This document shows, piece by piece, positions 38,269-47,426 of a DNA stretch of 64,000 nucleotides. The DNA is from Brevundimonas sp. UBA7506 (GTDB taxonomy: Bacteria > Pseudomonadota > Alphaproteobacteria > Caulobacterales > Caulobacteraceae). A program made the translations under genes and the position numbers. How positions within the stretch are numbered: the first letter of the stretch is position 1; each line of letters begins with the position of its first letter. The notes under the pieces are model-generated. The model did no database searches. It had not been told where the DNA came from and saw only the letters and a list, made by a program, of their open reading frames with translations. Location: contig NZ_DLNQ01000003.1 in assembly GCF_002479495.1 (NCBI RefSeq), positions 19,033-83,032 on the forward strand, written 5' to 3'.

Positions 38269-39332
38269 GACAGAAGCTCCAGTCGTCGCTCGCTCGAGTC
38301 GCCGCCGCCATCGAGGTCCCATTGTTCAATCCCTTCTCGAAACGCTCGGCACGTTTTCGCCAGCGACTCGCCAAGGCTCCGGCCAGACTCGAGGTGCTCG
38401 AAACCCAGGTGGCGCGGCTGGCCCAGGCCCTGGAGGAGCACCGGCGTGAAACGCGCCTGCTCTACAGCGCCCTGGCCCTGCCCGAACGCGGCGCATGGGA
38501 AGGGCAGCCGCCGCTGCTGAACGGCCAGCCGGGTCAGAACATCTTCCCCTTCAGCACGGTGTGCCGACAGGACAGCTTTGAAACCCCGGCCTTTTCCTAC
38601 TGGTGCCGACGCCTGGACGAAGGCCTGCGCTACCATCGCAAGCTGTGGGAGTTCGTCTTCATCTGCCAAGCGCTGTGGGAACGCGGCGCGATACGTCCAG
38701 GCGCGCGCGGTCTGGGTTTCGGCGTCGGATCGGAGCCCCTCAGCGCCTATTTTGCCTCCGAGGGCTGCCGGATCACGGCGACCGACATGGCGGTCGAGCG
38801 CGCTGAGGAGATGGGCTGGATCCTCACCAACGAACACGCTGAGGGCAAGGCGGCCTTGCGCAAGCCGGCGGTCTGTCCTGACGATCTGTTCGACGCCAAT
38901 GTCGAGTTCCGCACCTGCGACATGAACCACGTCCCGGACGATCTGACGGGCTATGATTTCTGCTGGTCGGCCTGCGCCTTTGAGCACCTGGGCTCCATCG
39001 AGAAAGGCCTCGCCTTCGTCGAACGCTCGATCAACTGTCTCAAGCCCGGCGGCTGGGCGGTGCACACCTCCGAATACAATTACGGCTCCAACACCGAGAC
39101 GATCGATCATCAGGACACCGTCCTGTTCCGACGCAGGGACCTGGAAGAGCTGGCGGCGCGCCTGCAGGCAAAGGGACATCGCGCGGCCCCGTTCGACTTC
39201 TCCATGGGGAATGGTCTGGTCGAGCAGTACATCGACGTCATGCCTTATCGCGACCAGCCGCATCTGAGGATGTCGCTGTGGGGGCACCCGACCACCTCGG
39301 TCGGCGTCATCATTCAACGCGGCGAGGCCTGA
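38247..39332 (+). CDS. Class I SAM-dependent methyltransferase with N-terminal coiled coil
   Basis: 361 residues. The start is the ATG at 38247 after GGGGG, inside the end of the HMG-CoA lyase gene. Residues 45-75 (LEVLETQVARLAQALEEH) predict a coiled coil. The catalytic part has GLGFGVGSEPLSAYFASEG (motif I-like), ITATDMAVERAEEMGW and DFCWSACAFEHLGSIEKGL, with SINCLKPGGWAVHTSEYNY after it. Substrate unknown. Two bases separate it from the FkbM-type methyltransferase. Confidence 0.8.
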   Translation: MAKAGRLRQKLQSSLARVAAAIEVPLFNPFSKRSARFRQRLAKAPARLEVLETQVARLAQALEEHRRETRLLYSALALPERGAWEGQPPLLNGQPGQNIFPFSTVCRQDSFETPAFSYWCRRLDEGLRYHRKLWEFVFICQALWERGAIRPGARGLGFGVGSEPLSAYFASEGCRITATDMAVERAEEMGWILTNEHAEGKAALRKPAVCPDDLFDANVEFRTCDMNHVPDDLTGYDFCWSACAFEHLGSIEKGLAFVERSINCLKPGGWAVHTSEYNYGSNTETIDHQDTVLFRRRDLEELAARLQAKGHRAAPFDFSMGNGLVEQYIDVMPYRDQPHLRMSLWGHPTTSVGVIIQRGEA

Positions 39333-39334
39333 TC

Positions 39335-40201
39335 ATGACGTCTCTTCGAAAGCGTCTTGCGCGCGCGCGTCGCCGTCTTCTCGGAGCGCCAGCGCCCGCG
39401 TGCGCCTGCGCCAGCAAGACGGACCGCTACTTCTATCTCGGCCCCGATCTGGCGATGGTCCGTCTGGACTGCGGGCACATGCTGTACGTGGACCCTCTGG
39501 ACGAGCACGTCAGCGCCAACATCATCGCCCACGGCCACTGGGAAAAGCACATTCACAGGGCCCTGCTCTCGCTGATCCGCCCCGGCTTCCGCATCGTCGA
39601 AGTGGGAGCCAATGTCGGCTATTACACGACGATCATGGCGGACGCGGTTGGACCCAACGGCTTCATCACCGCCTTTGAGGGCAATCCTCGACTGGCAGGA
39701 CTGGTGCAGCGGTCCGTTCTGCTGAACGGCTATGCGCCGCGCACCCGCATCATCCCCAAGGCCGCCCTAGATCAGCCCGGTCATATCGACTTTGTGGTGT
39801 CTCGCCGGAACTCGGGCGGAGGCTATGTCACGCACTGGTCAGACAATCCCTATGAGGACGGGGAAACCCTGAAGGTCGAGGCCGTGCGCATCGACGATCA
39901 GGACGTCGGTCGTGTGGACCTGATGCGCATCGACGCCGAAGGCTCCGAGCCCTTCATCCTGCGTGGCGCCGAAGCGGCCCTGCGCGCCAACCCCGACATC
40001 ATCGTCTGTCTGGAATGGAGCGTGGTCCAGATGGGATCACGGACCTCGGTGCCCGACTTCGTCGCCTGGATGGACGGCATGGGCTTCAAGTTCTGGCGTA
40101 TCGGAGGCGATGCCCGCCTGACGGAGATGCCAATCGACACGCTGGCGTCGTTGGAAAACTGCGACCTTGTCGCAGCGCGTCACAAGCCGCAAACGCTCTA
40201 G
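39335..40201 (+). CDS. FkbM-family methyltransferase
   Basis: 288 residues. The core starts FRIVEVGANVGYYTTIMADA (motif I), TAFEGNPRLAGLVQRSVLLN (ribose-binding acidic residue), then VRIDDQDVGRVDLMRIDAEG, the FkbM signature (DlxKIDvEG), followed by SEPFILRGAEAALRANPDII. Members O-methylate sugars or polyketides. The start MTSLRKRLARARRRL is very basic. Its TAG stop overlaps the TAG of the convergent gene at 40198-40201 (palindromic CTAG). Confidence 0.87.
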   Translation: MTSLRKRLARARRRLLGAPAPACACASKTDRYFYLGPDLAMVRLDCGHMLYVDPLDEHVSANIIAHGHWEKHIHRALLSLIRPGFRIVEVGANVGYYTTIMADAVGPNGFITAFEGNPRLAGLVQRSVLLNGYAPRTRIIPKAALDQPGHIDFVVSRRNSGGGYVTHWSDNPYEDGETLKVEAVRIDDQDVGRVDLMRIDAEGSEPFILRGAEAALRANPDIIVCLEWSVVQMGSRTSVPDFVAWMDGMGFKFWRIGGDARLTEMPIDTLASLENCDLVAARHKPQTL

Positions 40202-41430
40202 AACGCGCTACGCCGCCGTCGCCCTATATCCAGATCCGGCGCCGAGATCCGCCGACGCACAAGCCGGAGAATGTGCAAAAGTTTCAGCCCTTCGGGGCTT
40301 TCATCCGAGCGTGGTCGGCACTCTTCGAGCAGTTGCCGGTAGACGGGCTGATGCGGGTCCAGAGCCACCGCCGCCTCCAAAGCCGCGACCGCCTCCGCGT
40401 CGCGCCCCAGTTGACGATAAATCGTTGCTATCCAGCACCTTAGGTGAGCCGCAGCGGGCAAATCCTCAATCGCTTCCACAGCCAGAGCGAGCGCTTCCTC
40501 CCAGCGGTCTGCGGCAATCAATCCATGAGCGTAGGGCACGAGGTAATTGGCCGATCTCTGCCCCAACTCGGTCGCCTGAGCATAGAGAGCGATCGCCTGA
40601 TCATGCTCCTCCATGCGCCCAAGACAATGGGCGAGCGATGTCAGAGCCAAGGGGCTATGAGGCGCGCGGTCCACAGCGCGCGTCGCCAAGCGTTTCGCCA
40701 AGCCAAGACGACAAGCCGGTTGAATTTCGGACAGACGACTCAGATAAACAGCGCTGTTTCGGCGCCGAGCCATCGCTTCCGCTCGGAAGCCGGGAACGTC
40801 GAGATCGCCCGAGAGGGCGTCGAAAACCAGCCCGCCGAGCAAGCCGGTTTCGCTCAAATAGGTCGTCGCCGGATGGTGGACATAGTCGAGACCAATCAGA
40901 TCCGCATCGATTTCATCCGCGATCAATCTTGCGTGCCGATCGTCATCGCTGCTGGAATCGAAGATGATCGTCGGACGACACCGACAAGCGAGGCGCTCTT
41001 CAATCTCTGGTCGAAAAGCGATCCGTTTCCCGTCTTGTAGCCAGCGCGTCTCGAAGGGGACCTTGGCTGGGTCGATGGAATACTGAGGCGAGATGGCCAG
41101 AGCGGCGTCGGCCCCGGCGGCGTCCGCGAAGCGCAAGGCCGCATAGCCGCCCATGCTGGACCCATAGGTCAGAATTCGCGCTGCGCCTTGGGTCGCCTGG
41201 CGCACGGCCGCCATGGCCTTCGCCATTTCGGGATACTGATACCAGTCGTCGGACCGTCCCAGAACATGGATCGCGGACACGCCCGACTGGCGCAGAAAGT
41301 CCTCCCCAAACCCGGGGCGATCGAAACCCGGCCCCAAGCCATAGTTGTCGAAGGTCACGACCCAGCGGCTGTCGTCCTCCGCAGGCACACTGCGGACCAC
41401 GACATTATCGCTTCGAAACAGGTCGATCAT
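40198..41430 (-). CDS. Alpha/beta-hydrolase with C-terminal TPR region
   Basis: 410 residues. The first 220 form an alpha/beta-hydrolase: VVTFDNYGLGPGFDRPGFGE, the nucleophile elbow TYGSSMGGYAALRFAD, PTIIFDSSSDDDRHARLI (acid region) and a likely catalytic His in GLDYVHHPATTY. Residues 230-390 hold at least three TPR-like repeats (LALTSLAHCLGRMEEHDQAI, AAVALDPHQPVYRQLL). A cytoplasmic esterase acting within a complex, or an acyl-removing enzyme on a glycan, is possible. No signal peptide. Convergent with the FkbM gene, sharing CTAG. Confidence 0.78.
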   Translation of the reverse strand: MIDLFRSDNVVVRSVPAEDDSRWVVTFDNYGLGPGFDRPGFGEDFLRQSGVSAIHVLGRSDDWYQYPEMAKAMAAVRQATQGAARILTYGSSMGGYAALRFADAAGADAALAISPQYSIDPAKVPFETRWLQDGKRIAFRPEIEERLACRCRPTIIFDSSSDDDRHARLIADEIDADLIGLDYVHHPATTYLSETGLLGGLVFDALSGDLDVPGFRAEAMARRRNSAVYLSRLSEIQPACRLGLAKRLATRAVDRAPHSPLALTSLAHCLGRMEEHDQAIALYAQATELGQRSANYLVPYAHGLIAADRWEEALALAVEAIEDLPAAAHLRCWIATIYRQLGRDAEAVAALEAAVALDPHQPVYRQLLEECRPRSDESPEGLKLLHILRLVRRRISAPDLDIGRRRRSAF

Positions 41431-41509
41431 CCAGGCTCCTAAAGCGCACGCCTTAGACCGATTTGCGGCGAAGCGCGACGATCCCAGCCGCGCTTCGCCG
41501 ACTTCGCAA

Positions 41510-44500
41510 TCAGAGATTCAGCAGAGCCGGATCGCCGCCTTGGGCCGCGATGTTGACGCTGATGGCCTTCTCCGCCGCGTAGCGGATCAGGCTGTTGGGG
41601 CCGCCGGCTTTCGGGCCGGTGCCGGACAGGCCTTCGCCGCCAAAGGGCTGCACACCGACGACGGCGCCGATGATCGAGCGGTTCACATAGACGTTGCCCG
41701 CCGGGACCAGACGCACGACCTCGTCGGCGAAGGCCTCGATGCGGCTGTGAACGCCCAGCGTCAGGCCGTAGCCGCGCGCGGCCAGCTTGGCGGCGACCGA
41801 CTTCAGGTCCTTCGAGTCATAGCGATAGACGTGCAGGATCGGGCCGAAGACCTCGCGTTCGAGGAAGTCGGGCGTGGGGATTTCGGCGATGGTCGGGGCG
41901 AACAGGTCGCCCTTGTCCGAGCCGGGGGCCAGTTCGGCGCGGGCGACGATCCTGGCGTCTTTCGACAGGCGCTCGACGTGGGCTTCCAAATTGGCGCGGC
42001 TCTCGGCGTCGATGACGGGACCGATGTCGGTCCTGGAATCGGTCGGATCGCCGATCACCTGGGTCGCCAGCGCGCCCTTGAGGCCCTCGATCAGGGCGTC
42101 GGCGGCTTCCTTGGGCGCATAGAGGATGCGCAGGGCCGAGCAGCGCTGACCGGCCGAACCAAAGGCCGACAGGATGACGTCGTCGATGACCTGTTCCTTC
42201 AGCGCCGTGGTGTCCACGAACATGGCGTTCAGGCCGCCGGTCTCGGCGATGAAGGGGATGATGGCGCCGGGCCGCGCAGCCAGGCCGCGGTTGATGGCGC
42301 TGGCCGTGTCGGTGCCGCCGGTGAAGGCCACGCCGTCAATGCCCGGATGGCTGGTGAGGGCCGCGCCGACGATCTCGCCGCGACCGGGGACCAGGGCCAG
42401 CAGGTCAGGGTTCAGGCCCGCCTTGAAGAAGAGGCGGACGGCCTCGGCGGCGATCAGCGGCGTCTGCTCGGCGGGCTTGGCCACCACGGCGTTGCCGGCG
42501 GCCAGGGCGGCGGCGATCTGGCCGGCGAAGATGGCCAGGGGGAAGTTCCACGGGCTGATGGCGGCGAAGACGCCGCGGCCGTGCAGGACCAGTTCATTGG
42601 TCTCGCCGGTCGGGCCCTTCAGCGTCTGGCGACCGCCGAAGTCGCGCTCGGCCAGCAGGGCGTAGTAGCGGCAGAAGTCGGCGGCTTCGCGCACCTCGGC
42701 CACGCCGTCGTTCAGCGTCTTGCCCGCTTCACGCGACAGCAGGGCGACCAGACGGTCCATGTCGGCTTCCAGCCCGTCGGCCATGGCGCGCAGGATGGGG
42801 GCACGACCGGCGCCGCCGATGCGGTCCCAGGCGACCTGGGCGTTGGCGGCGGCCATGACGGCGGCGTCCACGTCCTCGACCGAGGCTTCCGAGACGTGGC
42901 CCAGGACCTGCGAGCGGTCGGCCGGGTTGGTCACGTCCTGCGGGTTCACGCCTGCCCGGAGTTTGCCGCCGATGATGGGGCCCGACGTCAGCTTCTCGCT
43001 GTCGACGCGCTCCAGGGCCTTGGCGTGGCGTTCACGGTCTGCGGCCTGCGAATAGTCGCGGCCGAGGGAGTTCTGACGATCGCCGTAGATGTTCATGGGA
43101 ACCGGAATCCTGGGGTGGCGGTCGGGCTGGGCCTCGACGGCGGTGATGGGGTCGGCGGCGACGGCGGTCGCCGGAACGCGCTCGTCCAGCAGGGCGTGAA
43201 CGAAGGAGGAGTTGGCGCCGTTTTCCAGCAGGCGGCGCACCAGATAGGGCAGAAGTTCTTCGTGGCCGCCGACGGGGGCGTAGGCGCGGACGATGACGTG
43301 CTCGTCGGCCCAGGCCTCGTGCGCGGCGTCATAGAGGGCCTCGCCCATGCCGTGCAGACGCTGGTGCTCGATGGTCACGTTGCGGTCGCGGGCCATGCGG
43401 CGCACGGCGGCCAGGGTATGGGCGTTGTGGGTGGCGAACTGGGCGTAGATGTAGGGCGAGGCTTCGATCAGGGCCTTGGCGCAGACCAGATAGTTGAGAT
43501 CGGTCGCCGGCTTGGTGGTGAAGACCGGATAGTCGGTGCGGCCCATGACCTGGGCGCGCTTGATCTCGGTGTCCCAGTAGGCGCCCTTGACCAGCCGCAC
43601 CATCAGGCGACGGCCCGAGGACCTGGCCAGGTCCGCCAGCTTGGCCACGGTTTCGGTCGTTCGCTTCTGATAGGCCTGAACGGCCAGGCCCAGACCCTTC
43701 CAGTCGCCCAGTTCCGGCTCGCGGGCCAGCCGCTCCAGCAGCTTCAGCGACAGGGCCAGACGGTCGGCCTCTTCGGCGTCGATGGTGTAGTTGATGTCGT
43801 ACTTGGCGGCGATCAGGGCCAGACGCAGGATGCGGGGATAGAGCTCCTCCCACACGCGGTCCTCCTGGGTCGCCTCATAGCGGGGCGACAGGGCCGACAG
43901 CTTGACCGAGACGCCGTGACCGGCTTCCGGGCCCTGGCCCTTGGCGGTCTTGCCCACGGCCTCGATGGCGTCGGCGTAGATCTTCTCATAGCGCTCGGCG
44001 TCGGCGACGGTGCGGGCGCCCTCGCCCAACATGTCGAAGCTGCACAGCCAGCCTTCACGGTCCGAGCGCTTCAGCGCGGCCTCGATGGTGCGCCCGACGA
44101 CGAACTGCTCGCCCATGATCTTGACGGCGGTGGCCACAGCCTGACGGATGACCGGCTCGCCCAGACGCCCGGCGATGCGCTTGAGGAAGCCCGACAGGTC
44201 GGTTTTCGCCTCTTCATCCACGTCGACCAGCTTGCCGGTCAGCATCAGGCCCCAGGTCGAGGCGTTGACGAACAGGCTGTCCGACTGGCCCATGTGCGAG
44301 GCCCAGTCGGCCGAACCGATCTTCTCGGCGATCAGACGGTCGCGGGTGTCGGCGTCGGGCGTGCGCAGCAGGGCCTCGGCCAGGCACATCAGGGCCAGCC
44401 CTTCGCGGGTGCCCAGCGAAAACTCCTGCAGGAAGCTCTCGACCACGCCCTGCTTCTTCTGGCTGGCGCGAGCCTGATCGACCAGGGCCACGGCGTCGCG

Positions 44501-44629
44501 GAAGACGTCGGCGCGCTCGGCCGGCGTCAGGCCGGGCTCAGCCAGCAGTTCGGCCACCACGGCGCGTTCGTCGCGGAACTTGTTCCGGTCCAGATCGTCC
44601 CAGTGCTTCAGGTCGGTCGGCGTCATCAT
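41510..44629 (-). CDS. putA: Bifunctional proline dehydrogenase / glutamate semialdehyde dehydrogenase PutA
   Basis: Oxidises proline to glutamate in two steps; peripheral membrane flavoenzyme, 1039 residues. The N-terminus lacks the ribbon-helix-helix DNA-binding domain of enteric PutA. Residues about 150-470 are the FAD barrel (KLSALSPRYEATQEDRVWEE, YDINYTIDAEEADRLALSL, VRLVKGAYWDTEIKRAQ, THNAHTL). Residues 540-1020 are the aldehyde dehydrogenase (ISPWNFPLAIFAGQIAAAL, VAFTGGTDTASAIN, AETGGLNAMFVD, FGSAGQRCSALRILYAPKEA with catalytic Cys, VQPFGGEGLSGTGPKAGG). Divergent from the putR-like regulator with a 114-bp gap holding an inverted repeat. Confidence 0.97.
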   Translation of the reverse strand: MMTPTDLKHWDDLDRNKFRDERAVVAELLAEPGLTPAERADVFRDAVALVDQARASQKKQGVVESFLQEFSLGTREGLALMCLAEALLRTPDADTRDRLIAEKIGSADWASHMGQSDSLFVNASTWGLMLTGKLVDVDEEAKTDLSGFLKRIAGRLGEPVIRQAVATAVKIMGEQFVVGRTIEAALKRSDREGWLCSFDMLGEGARTVADAERYEKIYADAIEAVGKTAKGQGPEAGHGVSVKLSALSPRYEATQEDRVWEELYPRILRLALIAAKYDINYTIDAEEADRLALSLKLLERLAREPELGDWKGLGLAVQAYQKRTTETVAKLADLARSSGRRLMVRLVKGAYWDTEIKRAQVMGRTDYPVFTTKPATDLNYLVCAKALIEASPYIYAQFATHNAHTLAAVRRMARDRNVTIEHQRLHGMGEALYDAAHEAWADEHVIVRAYAPVGGHEELLPYLVRRLLENGANSSFVHALLDERVPATAVAADPITAVEAQPDRHPRIPVPMNIYGDRQNSLGRDYSQAADRERHAKALERVDSEKLTSGPIIGGKLRAGVNPQDVTNPADRSQVLGHVSEASVEDVDAAVMAAANAQVAWDRIGGAGRAPILRAMADGLEADMDRLVALLSREAGKTLNDGVAEVREAADFCRYYALLAERDFGGRQTLKGPTGETNELVLHGRGVFAAISPWNFPLAIFAGQIAAALAAGNAVVAKPAEQTPLIAAEAVRLFFKAGLNPDLLALVPGRGEIVGAALTSHPGIDGVAFTGGTDTASAINRGLAARPGAIIPFIAETGGLNAMFVDTTALKEQVIDDVILSAFGSAGQRCSALRILYAPKEAADALIEGLKGALATQVIGDPTDSRTDIGPVIDAESRANLEAHVERLSKDARIVARAELAPGSDKGDLFAPTIAEIPTPDFLEREVFGPILHVYRYDSKDLKSVAAKLAARGYGLTLGVHSRIEAFADEVVRLVPAGNVYVNRSIIGAVVGVQPFGGEGLSGTGPKAGGPNSLIRYAAEKAISVNIAAQGGDPALLNL

Positions 44630-44678
44630 CTCACCCTGGGATCAAACCCTTCGATTTGCGGCATATATGGCGGACTTG

Positions 44679-44726
44679 GCCGAATGTGCACTGTATGATG
44701 GCGACCTGAACCAGAGATCATTCGGC
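44679..44726. promoter_or_regulatory. Inverted repeat in the putA-putR spacer, candidate Lrp-type operator
   Basis: GCCGAATG at 44679-44686 and CATTCGGC at 44719-44726 are exact inverted copies, centres 40 bp apart, about four helical turns. They lie between the divergent putA and putR genes, where an Lrp/AsnC regulator would bind. Binding is inference. Confidence 0.5.
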
Positions 44727-44743
44727 AATCAGGCTCATTCGCC

Positions 44744-45205
44744 ATGCAAATTCTTGACGATACCGACCGCCGTTTGCTGCGCGTTCTGCAGATCGACGGC
44801 CGCATCTCCAACGCGGAACTGGCGCGAAGGTGCAATCTGTCGCCCGCCGCCTGCTTCGAGCGGGTCAAGCGGCTGAAGGAGCGCAAGGTCATCACCGGCT
44901 ACGCCGCCCTGATCGACCCGGCCTCGGCCGAGCGCGCCCTGCTGATCTTCATCGAGGTTCTGCTGGACCGCACGACGGGCGACGTCTTCGACGCCTTCGC
45001 CGACGCGGTGCGCCGCCAACCCGAGGTGCTGGAGTGTCACATGGTGGCGGGCGGGTTCGACTATCTGATCAAGGCGCGGGTGGCCGACATGGACGCCTAT
45101 CGTGTCTTTCTGGGCGACATTCTGGTGCGGATGCCCGGCGTGCGCGAGACCCGAACCTATGCTGTTCTCGAAGAGGTGAAGTCGACGACGGTCTTGCCGC
45201 TGTAA
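44744..45205 (+). CDS. putR: Lrp/AsnC-family regulator, probable PutR
   Basis: 153 residues. N-terminal helix-turn-helix: LDDTDRRLLRVLQIDGRISN, AELARRCNLSPAACFERVKR. C-terminal ligand-binding RAM domain: QPEVLECHMVAGGFDYLIKA and YAVLEEVKSTTVLPL. The usual role next to a divergent putA is proline-responsive activation of putA, which fits PutA lacking its own DNA-binding domain. Proline as ligand is inferred from position. Confidence 0.92.
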   Translation: MQILDDTDRRLLRVLQIDGRISNAELARRCNLSPAACFERVKRLKERKVITGYAALIDPASAERALLIFIEVLLDRTTGDVFDAFADAVRRQPEVLECHMVAGGFDYLIKARVADMDAYRVFLGDILVRMPGVRETRTYAVLEEVKSTTVLPL

Positions 45206-45278
45206 CCCGTCTCGCCTTCGTCATGCGAAGCGGCTAGAACTTCCCGCTCAGCGAAACGGCCCGGGCCCACTCGACTTC

Positions 45279-46364
45279 ATGCGCATTGTTCTGGTCACCG
45301 ACGCCTGGGAACCCCAGGTCAACGGAGTCGTCCGCACCCTGACCCGCACCGTGGCCGAATGCCGCGCCATGGGCCATGAGGTCGACGTCATTGAACCCAG
45401 CCAGTTCAAGACCATTCCCTGCCCCACCTATCCCGAGATCCGGCTGGCCCTGGGCGCCGAAGAAGAGATTCGCGAACGCCTGCGCGCCTTCGAGCCCGAG
45501 GCCGTCCACATCGCCACCGAAGGCCCGCTTGGCATCGCCACGCGCCGCATCTGCGTGGAGTGGAAGCTGCCGTTCACGACCAGCTATCACACCAAGTTCC
45601 CCGAATACGTCTCGGCGCGGTTCCCGATCCCGGTCCAGGTCGGCTACGCCTACATGAAATGGTTCCACAAGCCGTCGGGCCGACTGATGGTGGCAACGCC
45701 CACCCTGCGCGATGAACTGGTCGAGCATGGCTTCCGTAACGTCTCGCCCTGGACGCGTGGGGTCGACACCGAGCTGTTCCGGCCCGACCTGGAGCCCATC
45801 TACAAGGAGATGGGCGGTGAGAACTGGCCCCGTCCCTTCTTCCTCAACGTCGGCCGCGTGGCGGTCGAGAAGAACATCGAGACCTTCCTTGAGCTCGACC
45901 TGCCCGGCACCAAGATCGTGGTCGGCGACGGCCCAGCCCGCGCCGATCTGGAAGAGAAGTACCCCGACGCCAAGTTCCTGGGTGCCCGCTTCGGCGACGA
46001 GTTGGCCCGCTGCTTCGCCGACGCCGACGTCTTCGTCTTCCCCAGCTGGACCGACACCTTCGGCCTGGTGATCCTGGAGGCCATGGGCGCCGGCACCCCG
46101 GTGGCGGCCTATCCGGCCCACGGCCCCATCGACATCATCCCGGGTTCGGGCGCGGGCTTCATCGACGACGACCTGAAGACGGCCTGCCTGAAAGCCCTGG
46201 AGCTGGATCGCAAGGATGTGCGCGCCTACGCCGAAAAGTTCAGCTGGCGCGCCTCGGCGGAACAGTTCGTCGAGAACCTGCAGCCCTACCCCGAGCCCGC
46301 GCGCGGCCGTTTCTGGCGCCGCCTGCGCCGCATCGCCCGGCTGAGGCGCAAGGCCGCAGCCTGA
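45279..46364 (+). CDS. Family 4 glycosyltransferase
   Basis: 361 residues, GT-B fold: MRIVLVTDAWEPQVNGVVRT at the N-terminus (glycine-rich PQVNGV motif), EAVHIATEGPLG, TSYHTKFPEYVSARF, FLNVGRVAVEKNIETFLELD, then the donor-site EX7E motif in FVFPSWTDTFGLVILEAMG. It resembles the mannosyl/glucuronosyl glycolipid synthases (GT4 sulfoquinovosyl, mannosyl or glucuronosyl transferase group). It could make a membrane glycolipid, which would suit a caulobacterium replacing phospholipids under phosphate limitation, but this is inference. Four bases separate it from the GSCFA gene. Confidence 0.88.
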   Translation: MRIVLVTDAWEPQVNGVVRTLTRTVAECRAMGHEVDVIEPSQFKTIPCPTYPEIRLALGAEEEIRERLRAFEPEAVHIATEGPLGIATRRICVEWKLPFTTSYHTKFPEYVSARFPIPVQVGYAYMKWFHKPSGRLMVATPTLRDELVEHGFRNVSPWTRGVDTELFRPDLEPIYKEMGGENWPRPFFLNVGRVAVEKNIETFLELDLPGTKIVVGDGPARADLEEKYPDAKFLGARFGDELARCFADADVFVFPSWTDTFGLVILEAMGAGTPVAAYPAHGPIDIIPGSGAGFIDDDLKTACLKALELDRKDVRAYAEKFSWRASAEQFVENLQPYPEPARGRFWRRLRRIARLRRKAAA

Positions 46365-46367
46365 CGC

Positions 46368-47426
46368 ATGGCGAATGGCGGCGACAATCCATACCGCGCC
46401 CAACCCGACCATGCCTTCTGGTCGCGCGCCGTAGGGCATGTGGCGGCGGAAGACGTCGACCCCGTCGTTGCCCCGCGCTTCGCCCTCGGACGCGATGACC
46501 AGATCGTCACCGCTGGAAGCTGTTTCGCGCAGCATATTTCGCGGTCTCTGCAATCCCAGGGCTATCGCTATCTCGTCACCGAGCCGGGGCCGGCGGATCG
46601 GAACTACGGCGTCTATCCCGCCCGGTTCGGCAATATCTATACCGCCCGCCAGCTGCTGCAGCTGTTCCAGCGCGCTTTCGGTCTGTTTGCGCCCGCCGAG
46701 CCGGCCTGGCGCCTGGGCGAGCGGTTCGTCGATCCTTTCCGGCCGCAGATCGAGCCTGAAGGCTTCGACAGCGAAGAGGCCATGCTGGCCGACCGCGAAC
46801 AGCACCTGGCCGCCGTGCGGACCATGTTCGAGCAGGCCGACGTCCTCGTCTTCACCCTGGGCCTGACCGAAGGCTGGGTGTCGCAGGAAGACGGCGCCGT
46901 GTTTCCTCTAGCGCCAGGGATCGCGGGCGATGCGGCTCGCCCCGACCTGATCCAGCCGCACCACTTCACGGTTCAGGAGATCGTCGACGACCTGAATGCC
47001 GTCCTGAAGCTGGCGCGCATCCTCACCCCTGATCTGCGGGTGCTGTTCACCGTCTCGCCAGTGGCCCTCATGGCCACGATCAGCGACCGCCATGTTCTGG
47101 CGGCCACGACCTATAGCAAGTCGGTGCTGCGCGTGGCGGCCGAGACCGTGGCGCGCCAAAACGAGGGCGTCGACTACTTCCCCAGCTATGAGATCATCAC
47201 CGGCCCACAAAGCCGTGGCCGCTACTTCGCCGAGGACCTGCGCAACGTCCTGCCCGAAGGCGTGGCCCAGGTCATGAAGGTGTTCGGCCGTCACTATCTG
47301 GACGAGGCCGCCGCCCCGGCCTCGCCCAGGCCGTCCGCCTCTCGCGGACCGACGGCGACCGCGATGGATGAATACGCCGCCCTGCAAGGCGTCGTCTGCG
47401 ACGAAGAAGCGATCGACCGGCCATGA
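46368..47426 (+). CDS. GSCFA-domain protein
   Basis: 352 residues. The name-giving motif is VTAGSCFAQHISRSLQSQGY (about residues 47-66), where Ser would be the nucleophile of a GDSL/SGNH-like hydrolase or acyltransferase. GLTEGWVSQEDGAVFPL and VLFTVSPVALMATISDRHVL, with YFPSYEIITGP, fit the family. Function uncertain; related proteins occur in polysaccharide clusters. Overlaps the next gene by ATGA. Confidence 0.87.
   Translation: MANGGDNPYRAQPDHAFWSRAVGHVAAEDVDPVVAPRFALGRDDQIVTAGSCFAQHISRSLQSQGYRYLVTEPGPADRNYGVYPARFGNIYTARQLLQLFQRAFGLFAPAEPAWRLGERFVDPFRPQIEPEGFDSEEAMLADREQHLAAVRTMFEQADVLVFTLGLTEGWVSQEDGAVFPLAPGIAGDAARPDLIQPHHFTVQEIVDDLNAVLKLARILTPDLRVLFTVSPVALMATISDRHVLAATTYSKSVLRVAAETVARQNEGVDYFPSYEIITGPQSRGRYFAEDLRNVLPEGVAQVMKVFGRHYLDEAAAPASPRPSASRGPTATAMDEYAALQGVVCDEEAIDRP

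Noticed and set aside
41345..44698. 1117-codon plus-strand open frame opposite putA
   Set aside because: It is the antisense of PutA; long antisense frames arise from high-GC codon use. Composition (Gly, Gln, Val, His repeats) shows no domain, and PutA is unmistakable.
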